A stretch of 40,848 bases of DNA, taken from NCBI GenBank assembly GCA_029266495.1, contig JAQSWS010000029.1:1-40848 (forward strand). The letters run 5' to 3'. Made by a program: the position numbers and the translations under genes. Positions 7,604-14,365 of this stretch are shown in pieces. The notes under the pieces were generated by a model that saw only the letters and a list, made by a program, of their open reading frames with translations, ran no database searches and had not been told where the DNA came from. How positions within the stretch are numbered: the first letter of the stretch is position 1; each line of letters starts with the position of its first letter. This DNA comes from Rariglobus sp. (GTDB lineage Bacteria; Verrucomicrobiota; Verrucomicrobiia; Opitutales; Opitutaceae).

Positions 7604-8631
7604 TGACGGGATCGAAACCGGTCGAGATCGTCGGCGGCGGGCTGGCGGGGCTGGCCTTGGGAATCGGCCTGCGGCGCGCCGGCGTGCCGGTGACGGTGTT
7701 CGAGGCGGGCGATTATCCGAGGCATCGCGTGTGCGGTGAATTCATCGCCGGGCTGGAGGAGGGGACGCTGGAGCGGCTGGGAATCCAAAACGTATTCGAA
7801 GGATCACTACGGCATGAGGGCGTGCAGTGGTTTTCAGGCGACCAGGCCGCGGGCAAAATGCGCCTTCCATCCCCGGCGGTTGGAATCAGCCGCTTCACGC
7901 TGGATGCGCGCCTCGCGGGCCTGTTTCTTGCGCATGGCGGAAAACTCGTCACGCGGCACCGTGTCACCGGGAAACCGGAGGGGGAGGGAAGGGTGAACGC
8001 GGCGGGCCGGCGAAGGGCGGCTGGCTCGCCGTGGGTTGGATTGAAGGCGCATGTCCGCAACCTGTCGCTCACCTCGGACCTGGAGTTGCACCTGGGGGAT
8101 GGTGCTTATATCGGCCTGGCTCCCGTCGAGGAGGGGTGGATCAATGTGTGCGGGCTTTTCCGGCGGCGGGCCGGGCTCGGGGGCGATACGCCGCGCGGGC
8201 TGGCGGAGACGTTGCGCGGAAGCGGACTCAAGGGGCTGGCGGCGCGCGTGGAGGTCGCCGAGTTCCGTCCGTCATCGGTCAGTGCGGTGGCCGGGTTTGC
8301 GTTCGATCGCAGGGTGGGGCGGGGCCGTGGCGTGGTGCTCGGCGACACCTGTGCGATGGTGCCGCCGTTCACGGGCAACGGCATGGCGATGGCATTTACC
8401 GGTGCGGCGCTCGCGCTTGGTCCGCTGGTGGACTGGGCGGCTCATGGCGTGGCGTGGGAGACGGTCTCGGCGCGTATTCACCTGGCGTTGCAACGTGAGT
8501 TTCGCCTGCGCCTGGGAAGCGCGGCCTGGTTGCATCCGCTTTTGCTCAACCGGCACGGCCAAGGCTGCCTTCGCGGGCTCACACGTGCCGGGCTGCTTCC
8601 GATGCGTCCGCTTTACCACCTGTTGCACTGA
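7603..8631 (+). CDS. FAD-dependent oxidoreductase (geranylgeranyl-reductase/monooxygenase-like)
   Basis: This is a flavoprotein of about 342 residues. The N-terminal FAD motif is EIVGGGLAGLALGIGLRRAGV (GxGxxG form with GGGLAG), followed by RHRVCGEFI, which is shared with geranylgeranyl reductase-like and aromatic monooxygenase-like enzymes. The second FAD signature, LGDTCAMVPPFTGNGMAMA, is near residues 245-264. The start is either ATG 7603 or GTG 7600; both overlap the methyltransferase stop, and I chose ATG. The PKS gene starts 10 nt after the stop. By position it probably oxidises or reduces the polyketide product, as flavoproteins do next to many bacterial type III PKS genes. Confidence 0.9.
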   Translation: MTGSKPVEIVGGGLAGLALGIGLRRAGVPVTVFEAGDYPRHRVCGEFIAGLEEGTLERLGIQNVFEGSLRHEGVQWFSGDQAAGKMRLPSPAVGISRFTLDARLAGLFLAHGGKLVTRHRVTGKPEGEGRVNAAGRRRAAGSPWVGLKAHVRNLSLTSDLELHLGDGAYIGLAPVEEGWINVCGLFRRRAGLGGDTPRGLAETLRGSGLKGLAARVEVAEFRPSSVSAVAGFAFDRRVGRGRGVVLGDTCAMVPPFTGNGMAMAFTGAALALGPLVDWAAHGVAWETVSARIHLALQREFRLRLGSAAWLHPLLLNRHGQGCLRGLTRAGLLPMRPLYHLLH

Positions 8632-8641
8632 ACTTTTTATC

Positions 8642-9688
8642 ATGTTTCTACACGCTCTTGCCACCGCCGTTCCTGATCGCTCGCTCTCGCAACGGGAGAG
8701 CTGGGAAATCCTGCAGCAGTCGGAAGTGCGCGAGCGGCTGACCAGGCGTTCCGCACTGATGATGCAGGCGATTCTGCGGGGCGACAGCGGGATTGGAAAA
8801 AGGCATTTTGCGGTTTCCGGGATTGAGAGCGTGTGGAAACGCACGCCGGACGAGCTCAACGAGGCGTTTCGCACCGAGGCGCCCAGGCTTGCGGGGACCG
8901 CGTTGAAAGCGGCGCTTGCGCAGGCCGGGCTCGTGCCTGGCGAAATCGACGCCCTGTTGATCTGCACCTGCACCGGCTATCTTTGCCCAGGCGTGACCAG
9001 TTATGTTGCGGAACAACTGGGGCTGCGCGCGAATGCCTGGCTCCAGGATCTGGTCGGGCTCGGCTGTGGTGCGGCGATCCCGCTTCTGCGCGCGGGCGAG
9101 GCGGTGCTGGCGGTGCAGCCGGACGCGGTGGTGGCGTGCGTGGCGGTGGAGGTGTGCTCGGCGGCATTTTACCTGGATGACGACCCTGGCGTGCTGGTGA
9201 GCGCGTGTCTGTTTGGCGACGGGGCGGCCGCGATGATCTTGCGCGCGAAGCCCGGTCCGACGGGCCTTCGCTGCCACGGGTTCAACACGATGCATCAACC
9301 GGACTATCGCGATTTCATTCGTTTCGAAACGCGCAACGGCCGGTTGCGCAATTTGCTTCGTCCCGAAGTTCCGAAGCTGGCGGCGGCGGCGGTGAAGCAT
9401 CTGCTCGACGAGGAACACGCACGGTCGGGAGCGAAACCGGTGCTGCGATTGATCACGCATACGGGGGGACGCGATGTCCTTCTGGCGATCATGGAGGCGT
9501 GTCCGGGACATCCACTCGATGCCAGCCGCAAGGTGCTGCACGGTTATGGAAACATGAGCAGTCCTTCGGTGTTGTTTGCCTTGGAACAGGCGTTGCGTGA
9601 CGACGCTGCGCCCGACGGGCGGGGCGACTGGCTTTTGGTGGCTTTTGGCGCGGGATTCAGCGCGCATGCCTGCCGGGTGGGACGATGA
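8642..9688 (+). CDS. type III polyketide synthase (chalcone/stilbene synthase-like)
   Basis: This 348-residue homodimeric ketosynthase condenses a CoA-linked starter with malonyl-CoA units to make phenolic, pyrone or resorcinol products. The Cys-His-Asn triad is intact: C142 in DLVGLGCGAAIPLL, H273 in LITHTGGRDVL, N304 in HGYGNMSSPSVLFAL. The usual C-terminal GFGPG loop reads AFGAG here (334-338), a change in the active-site scaffold. The length is slightly short of the plant enzymes (about 390). The frame is open upstream to 8051, but that part overlaps the FAD gene, so ATG 8642 is used. It is the last gene of the 4899-9688 unit. Starter and product cannot be read from sequence. Confidence 0.95.
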   Translation: MFLHALATAVPDRSLSQRESWEILQQSEVRERLTRRSALMMQAILRGDSGIGKRHFAVSGIESVWKRTPDELNEAFRTEAPRLAGTALKAALAQAGLVPGEIDALLICTCTGYLCPGVTSYVAEQLGLRANAWLQDLVGLGCGAAIPLLRAGEAVLAVQPDAVVACVAVEVCSAAFYLDDDPGVLVSACLFGDGAAAMILRAKPGPTGLRCHGFNTMHQPDYRDFIRFETRNGRLRNLLRPEVPKLAAAAVKHLLDEEHARSGAKPVLRLITHTGGRDVLLAIMEACPGHPLDASRKVLHGYGNMSSPSVLFALEQALRDDAAPDGRGDWLLVAFGAGFSAHACRVGR

Positions 9689-9807
9689 GGAGTTCTCCCA
9701 TGCCCCGGGGCGGAAAACCGGGCCGGTTGTCCGGGCGATGGCCTGATTACAGCCGGAGGCAGGTCGTGGTAGTGTGTGGTTCGTAATACCAACCTTCACG
9801 TCCATTC

Positions 9808-10308
9808 ATGTCCAAACTAACGACTCCTCTCGACCTCTTGGTGCAGGAACTCAAAGACCTTTACAGTGCTGAGAGTCAGTTGATCAGGGCCCTCCCCAAG
9901 ATGGCCAGGGCCGCCAGTCATCCGGATCTAAAGACTGCTTTTACACAGCACCTTGAAGAAACGCGAAGGCAGGCCGCCCGTATTGAAGAAATCATGACAA
10001 AGCTTGACGAAAGCCCCCGGGGAAAAAAATGCCGGGCAATGGAAGGGCTGATCGAAGAGGGCAGGGAAGTGATCGAGGAGGATGCCTCGCCAGCGATCAA
10101 GGATCTCGCGCTGATTGCCGCGGCACAGAAGATCGAGCACTACGAAATCGCCGGCTATGGTTGTGCCCGCACGCTGGCGGACCTGATTGGTGAGAGCGAA
10201 CTCGCCGATGCCCTTCAGGAGTCGCTTGATGAAGAGGGCACCACCGACAAGCTGCTGACCGAGGTCGCGATGGGCATCAATATCGAGGTGGGCGTGGCTG
10301 CGGCCTGA
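9808..10308 (+). CDS. DUF892 ferritin-like protein (YciE/YciF family), copy 2
   Basis: This 166-residue paralogue of the gene at 3827 shares QELKDLYSAESQLIRALPKMA, CRAMEGLIEEG, KIEHYEIAGYG and LADALQESLDEE with it. The family is helical and ferritin-like, stress-linked and of uncertain biochemical function. The two copies bracket the hydrolase and polyketide operon. The C-terminus here is GINIEVGVAAA, slightly longer and more hydrophobic than in copy 1. The gene stands alone: 119 nt separate it from the PKS stop and about 260 nt from the next gene. Confidence 0.93.
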   Translation: MSKLTTPLDLLVQELKDLYSAESQLIRALPKMARAASHPDLKTAFTQHLEETRRQAARIEEIMTKLDESPRGKKCRAMEGLIEEGREVIEEDASPAIKDLALIAAAQKIEHYEIAGYGCARTLADLIGESELADALQESLDEEGTTDKLLTEVAMGINIEVGVAAA

Positions 10309-10569
10309 CGTCCTCTTTCATCCGGCCCGGTTTTGCTCGTCGGGATATGACCGGTGCCCGGGGCGCGGCTGCTCGCATTCTTGGGGTTCATCCGTTCGCG
10401 TTGATCGTCCGTCTTGGTGTTTTGCGGCGACTCGAAATTGGTTTCTAGTATCGCAATATACTCGTTGTGAGGTGAATGGGTGGTAAAAACCCTTTCGGTC
10501 TTTCGAAAAACTTGCCGTGCGGCTTCAAGGCGGTGAGGCTCCCCAACGATCACACCTTCGCGCTCACCT

Positions 10570-11005
10570 ATGAACGAGTCCACCATCCTGATCGCGGAAG
10601 ACGAGGAAATCGATGTGATCCTGCTCAAGCGGGCATTTCAATCCGCCGGCGTTGCGCATACGATCAAGGTGACCCGCGATGGCCAGGAGGCGCTCGATTA
10701 TCTTGCGAGTCTCCAAGACATGGTATCCCCCCCCGGCGCTGCCCGTCCTTTTTTTGCTCGATATCAACATGCCTCGTTGCAGCGGGCTGGAGGTGCTGGA
10801 ACGGCTGCGTGACATGCCTCTTCGCCGCACGATGCCTATCGTGGTGTTTTCCTCCTCCAATCATCCGCGTGACGTCGAGCAGGCCTACCGCCTTGGCGCC
10901 AATGCTTATCTCGTCAAACCGACGTCGACCATCGAGCGGAACGAGATGATCCGCACCGTCCAGGCTTTCTGGCTTCAGCTTAACCAGATCCCCGCCGCCA
11001 CCTGA
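10570..11005 (+). pseudogene. Rcp1-like single-domain response regulator, frameshifted in a C8 run
   Basis: From ATG 10570 the frame reads MNESTILIAEDEEIDVILLKRAFQS, the start of a receiver domain with its acidic pocket (E10, D11, E12). After the eight Cs at 10727-10734 it goes out of frame and stops at 10812. The next frame carries the rest: LFLLDINMPRCSGLEVLERLR, VVFSSSNHPRDVEQAYRLGA and LVKPTS, ending at 11005. With seven Cs the two halves join into one protein of about 144 residues, with phospho-acceptor D64, S94/S95 and K116 in the right places. The type is the Rcp1-like family that partners phytochrome-like or hybrid kinases. No kinase gene is nearby. Either the read has one extra C or the gene is broken or phase-variable. 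Confidence 0.85.
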
Positions 11006-11144
11006 ATCAAGTGGAGGTTGTCCGGTCCCGCGGATTGTTCGTCGGGTTCCCGGTCAGGATCGTGCGACGATTGGGAAAATTTCCCACCGGTTCTCCCCCA
11101 CCGGAACGGGGCGGGTGCACCCGATGGTGAAATTGACGGGCGAT

Positions 11145-11161
11145 GTGTATCTTGGATACAC
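11145..11161 (+). promoter_or_regulatory. 7-bp inverted repeat abutting the DUF4142 start codon
   Basis: GTGTATC, loop TTG, GATACAC: a perfect stem that ends one base before the ATG at 11163. It occupies the place where a ribosome binding site would be and could either hide the start codon in mRNA or be a protein operator. No Shine-Dalgarno sequence is otherwise seen. Confidence 0.35.
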
Positions 11162-11162
11162 T

Positions 11163-11741
11163 ATGAAATCCCATAACTCCCATCGTGCACCTCTTGCTTT
11201 GCTGGGGTGCCTTGTGGTTCTGGCATCGCCGCTGGCGGGTCAGACCATGGATCCCGATACCAGCAAGCCCGCCGCAAGCACCGATCGTGTCGCGGACCGC
11301 CAGACCGGCCCCGTTCTAAGCCGCGCCGATCAGCGGTTTGTTAAAAAGGCCGTTGCCTGCAGTGATTACGAACTGGCGCTTTCCCGCCAGGCGTCCACCC
11401 AGGCCTCCAATGCCCAAGTCCGGGCTTTTGCCGCGGGTGTTGTCCGCGACCACGAGCGGATGAACCGCGAACTCACCACATTCGCTGCGCGACGCGGCGT
11501 CATGTTGCCGCCCAGTCAGAGGCATCAGGAAGACCTCGCCGATCTCGGTAAACAAACGGGCGATGATTACGACGACGCCTACCTTGATGACATGATCGAT
11601 TCGCACGAAGACGCCATTGATCTCCTCGAAGATGCGTCGAAATCCGGCGACACCGACATCGCGGCATTCGCCGTGCAGCACCTGCCGGCGATGCGGGATC
11701 ACCTCGCCCGCGCACGCCAGTTGGAGAAGCTGGTGGACTGA
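11163..11741 (+). CDS. exported DUF4142 protein
   Basis: This 192-residue protein has a signal peptide, MKSHNSHRAPLALLGCLVVLASPLAGQ, with likely cleavage near residue 26. The mature part is helical, of the DUF4142 ferritin-like family (COG3652, described as predicted outer-membrane protein). Family features are ADQRFVKKAVACSDYELALSRQA near the N-terminus, AFAAGVVRDHERMNREL in the middle, and LEDASKSGDTDIAAFAVQHLPAMRDHLARA near the C-terminus. Function is unknown, but the family is common in soil bacteria and often stress-associated. Start 11163 is preferred over 11115 because only it puts the hydrophobic signal at the N-terminus. An inverted repeat ends 1 nt before the ATG. Confidence 0.87.
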   Translation: MKSHNSHRAPLALLGCLVVLASPLAGQTMDPDTSKPAASTDRVADRQTGPVLSRADQRFVKKAVACSDYELALSRQASTQASNAQVRAFAAGVVRDHERMNRELTTFAARRGVMLPPSQRHQEDLADLGKQTGDDYDDAYLDDMIDSHEDAIDLLEDASKSGDTDIAAFAVQHLPAMRDHLARARQLEKLVD

Positions 11742-11775
11742 TCTTTCTCCGCCGCATCTGAACGCTGATTGAACT

Positions 11776-11809
11776 CGTGGAAGGCAGGCCGCCGCGCCTG
11801 CCTTCCACG
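11776..11809. repeat. 14-bp perfect hairpin between DUF4142 and SDR genes
   Basis: Left arm 11776-11789 (CGTGGAAGGCAGGC), 6-nt loop, right arm 11796-11809 (GCCTGCCTTCCACG). The stem is perfect over 14 bp. It starts 34 nt after the DUF4142 stop and lies 28 nt before the SDR start. No T-run follows on either strand, so it may be a Rho-type or processing hairpin for the upstream gene. Confidence 0.5.
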
Positions 11810-11837
11810 GCAATTTCCTCCTCAACCCTTTTCTTTC

Positions 11838-12749
11838 ATGAACACGCTGACCGACGCACCGGTGGAGAAACCCCAAATGCAATCGGAACCGACGCTGCCG
11901 TTTTCTTCGCGCAAACAGGAGCCGCCCGGCCTTGAGAGCAACCTTGACCCTGCGCCTCGCTGGCAGGCGCCGCGCTATCGGGCCGCAGGCAAACTGCTCG
12001 ACAAGGTCGCGCTCATCACCGGCGGAGATTCCGGCATCGGCCGTTCGGTCGCCTTCCTCTACGCGCGCGAGGGCGCCGACGTTGCGATCTCGTTCCTGCC
12101 GTCCGAGCAAAGCGATGCGGAGATCGTGCGCGATGCGGTCGAATCGGTCGGCCGCCGCTGCCTGCTCATTCCGGTCGATCTCTCCGAGGCGTCCGCCTGC
12201 CGGCAGGTGATCGATACGGTCATCAAGGCTTTTGGCCGTCTCGACATTCTTGTCTCCAACGCCGCTCATCAGGTCCGCAAGGAGTCGCTGGAAAAGATCA
12301 CCGATGATGAGTTCGACCTTACATTCAAAACCAACGTTTATGCCTGCTTCTGGCTCGTGAAGGCCGCGCTGCCGCACATGAAGGCGGGCGCCTCCATTAT
12401 CGTGACCAGTTCGGAGACAGGCATCTTTGGCTCGCAGAAACTCTTCGACTACTCGGCCACCAAAGGCGCGCTCAACGCTTTCGCCAAGGCATTGTCGATG
12501 GATCTCGAAAAGCGTGGCATTCGCGTAAATGCCATCGCCCCCGGACCGGTGTGGACGCCGCTCAACCCCAGCGATCCCGGGCTTCCTCCGGAGAAAACCG
12601 CGGAGTTTGGCAAGAGCACGCCGATGGGCAGGCCCGCCCAGCCGGAAGAGCTGGCGCCGGCCTATGTGTTCCTCGCCTCGGACGCCGACTCCTCCTATAT
12701 CACGGGTATCGTTCTCCCCGTCATGGGAGGGGAAACCACGGGAGGCTGA
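11838..12749 (+). CDS. SDR family oxidoreductase (YghA/stress-protein-39-like)
   Basis: This 303-residue classical short-chain dehydrogenase has an N-terminal extension of about 50 residues (PFSSRKQEPPGLESNLDPAP region), typical of the YghA/GSP39-like subgroup. The cofactor motif TGGDSGIG is at 61-68, the catalytic Ser at 191/192, and Y205/K209 in YSATKG. The NAA motif is VSNAAH, and PGPVWTPLNP lies after strand 6. The dehydrogenase probably uses NADP(H); the substrate is unknown. Members of this subgroup are often induced by general stress. ATG 11838 starts MNTLTDAP; the open frame upstream reads through the hairpin at 11776-11809 and is not coding. Confidence 0.93.
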   Translation: MNTLTDAPVEKPQMQSEPTLPFSSRKQEPPGLESNLDPAPRWQAPRYRAAGKLLDKVALITGGDSGIGRSVAFLYAREGADVAISFLPSEQSDAEIVRDAVESVGRRCLLIPVDLSEASACRQVIDTVIKAFGRLDILVSNAAHQVRKESLEKITDDEFDLTFKTNVYACFWLVKAALPHMKAGASIIVTSSETGIFGSQKLFDYSATKGALNAFAKALSMDLEKRGIRVNAIAPGPVWTPLNPSDPGLPPEKTAEFGKSTPMGRPAQPEELAPAYVFLASDADSSYITGIVLPVMGGETTGG

Positions 12750-12846
12750 GCGGGGTCGCGCGGCCGGCTTCTCCTGCGCAGGAAGTCTTTCAAGTTAAGG
12801 GCGTGGCCCGATGGTGCGGCGGGGCGGCGATGACTAAGCTGATGTG

Positions 12847-13992
12847 ATGTCATCGTCCGCAGTCCGGCGCAAGCGTTCTGGCAACCAGGTGCCTTCGCAT
12901 ACCCGACCATCGGCCCCGCACCCTCCGCAAGTCATCGAGGCGCAAAACGCCGCAGACGAGGCTGGACTGCGTTATGTTACGGACCAGACCCCCGGCATCA
13001 TTCGGCGCCCAAGGGGAAAGGGTTTTGTTTATATCGACGCTGATGGGCGGCGGGTGACGGACCACGAGACCCTGGCGCGTATCCGCAGCCTGGCGATCCC
13101 GCCGGCGTGGCGGGATGTGTGGATCTGCCCGCAGGCACGCGGCCATTTGCAGGCGACCGGACGGGACGCGCGTGGTCGCAAACAGCATCGCTATCATCCG
13201 GCATGGCGCGAGACCCGTGACAGTGCGAAATTCAGCCGCACCATCGCCTTTGGCCGGGCGCTGCCTCGCATCCGCCGCCGGGTCGCCCGAGACCTTCGCC
13301 GGCCCGGCTTGGGACGGGAAAAGGTCCTCGCCACGATGGTGCGGTTGTTGGAAACCACGCTCATTCGCATCGGCAACGAGGAATATCTTAAGCACAATCG
13401 CTCGGTGGGTCTCAGCACGATGCGCGACCGCCATGTCTCCGTCAAAAGGGGGGTCTTGCACTTCAACTTCAAGGGCAAGAGTGGCAAACAATTCCAGATC
13501 GACCTCGAAGATCCGCGACTCGCACGCATTGTCCGCCGCACGCAGGAACTGCCGGGCCAGGAGCTTTTTCAATATCTCGACGAGGACGGGGTGAACCAGA
13601 AAATCTCTTCAACCGACGTGAACGCCTATTTGCGGGAAATCGGCGGGGAGGAATTTTCAGCCAAGGATTTCCGCACGTGGGCGGGGACTGTGCTGGCCGC
13701 GCTGGCGCTGCGTGAATGTGAGCCGTTCGAAAGTCCGGCACAGGCGCGTCGCAATCTGGTCGCCGCGATCGAGAACGTGGCGCGCCGGCTCGGCAACACC
13801 CCGGCGATCTGCCGCAAGTGTTACATTCATCCCGTGATCATGGACAGCTATCTCGACGGCAAAACCATCGAGGTGCTGAAGGCGCGTGCCTCGGCCGTCT
13901 TGCAGGCGCCCCGGTCCGGTTTGAGTGCGGAGGAAAAGGCGGTGCTTGCGTTCCTGCGCGGACGTCTCCGCAGCCCGGGCAGGCCGGCATGA
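12847..13992 (+). CDS. DNA topoisomerase IB (poxvirus-like)
   Basis: This 381-residue type IB topoisomerase relaxes supercoils through a 3'-phosphotyrosine intermediate. Catalytic residues visible are the Arg in the RDARGRKQHRYH segment (103-116), a Lys in the FKGKSGKQ hairpin (208-215), R276 in KDFRTWAGT, and nucleophile Y326 in AICRKCYIHP. The helical signature RLLETTLIRIGNEEYLKHNRSVGLSTMRDRHV is at 166-197. The length is near the 330-380 residues of bacterial homologues, with an extra basic N-terminus of about 30 residues. GTG 12844 and ATG 12847 are both possible; ATG is chosen. Bacterial TopIB genes are accessory and are often found among stress genes. Confidence 0.95.
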   Translation: MSSSAVRRKRSGNQVPSHTRPSAPHPPQVIEAQNAADEAGLRYVTDQTPGIIRRPRGKGFVYIDADGRRVTDHETLARIRSLAIPPAWRDVWICPQARGHLQATGRDARGRKQHRYHPAWRETRDSAKFSRTIAFGRALPRIRRRVARDLRRPGLGREKVLATMVRLLETTLIRIGNEEYLKHNRSVGLSTMRDRHVSVKRGVLHFNFKGKSGKQFQIDLEDPRLARIVRRTQELPGQELFQYLDEDGVNQKISSTDVNAYLREIGGEEFSAKDFRTWAGTVLAALALRECEPFESPAQARRNLVAAIENVARRLGNTPAICRKCYIHPVIMDSYLDGKTIEVLKARASAVLQAPRSGLSAEEKAVLAFLRGRLRSPGRPA

Positions 13993-14071
13993 TTTAGCGG
14001 TAAAACTCCTACTCATCGGGCGGGTGCGCACCTGCATGACGGGGATTCCACGTGGCGCTAAGCTCTTCATC

Positions 14072-14230
14072 ATGAGCAAACCATCCGCCCCGGCTCGATC
14101 CTCCTCGTCGGTGAAGAAAACTTCGAAAGCTCCCTCGGCTTCGAAAAAAGCGGACCAGGAGGCCCGCAAGGGCCGTCCGCTCACGGCCAAAAGCCAGAAG
14201 GAGCGTTCGCCGAAACAGGAGAACCTCTGA
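14072..14230 (+). CDS. Lys/Ser-rich basic mini-protein, unknown
   Basis: This 52-residue frame begins MSKPSAPARSSSSVKKTSKAPSA and ends KSQKERSPKQENL. About half of its residues are Ser, Lys, Ala or Arg, so the protein would be disordered and strongly basic, as are some DNA- or RNA-coating proteins. No family is recognised. Support is limited to a sensible ATG after a non-coding gap and an ordinary composition for this kind of mini-protein. It lies 80 nt after the TopIB stop on the same strand. Confidence 0.42.
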   Translation: MSKPSAPARSSSSVKKTSKAPSASKKADQEARKGRPLTAKSQKERSPKQENL

Positions 14231-14335
14231 GGGTGGTCGCCGGTGCTCATCGGCGTGAGTCCGGAGCAGGAGCACTCCTTCCGAAGGTCCCGGGCACACG
14301 CGGGGCCGCGGATGCGTCATGCACCGGCGCCCGTC

Positions 14336-14362
14336 TGGTAATTTGTATTATACATTCAACTA
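14336..14362 (+). promoter_or_regulatory. AT-rich possible promoter upstream of glgX
   Basis: A short AT-rich block with TATTAT/TATACA-like hexamers (about 14347-14354) stands out in GC-rich surroundings just before the glgX start. No good -35 hexamer is seen at the expected distance. Position and base composition are the only support. Confidence 0.25.
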
Positions 14363-14365
14363 CAC

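Noticed and set aside
8051-8641. N-terminal extension of the PKS frame
   Set aside because: Trp/Arg-rich and overlaps the FAD gene in another frame; the family start is MFLHALATAVPD at 8642.
11133-11162. TTGACG-N18-TACACT as a sigma-70 promoter for the DUF4142 gene
   Set aside because: Transcription would start after the ATG at 11163, so it cannot serve that start codon; kept only as a note in the stem finding.
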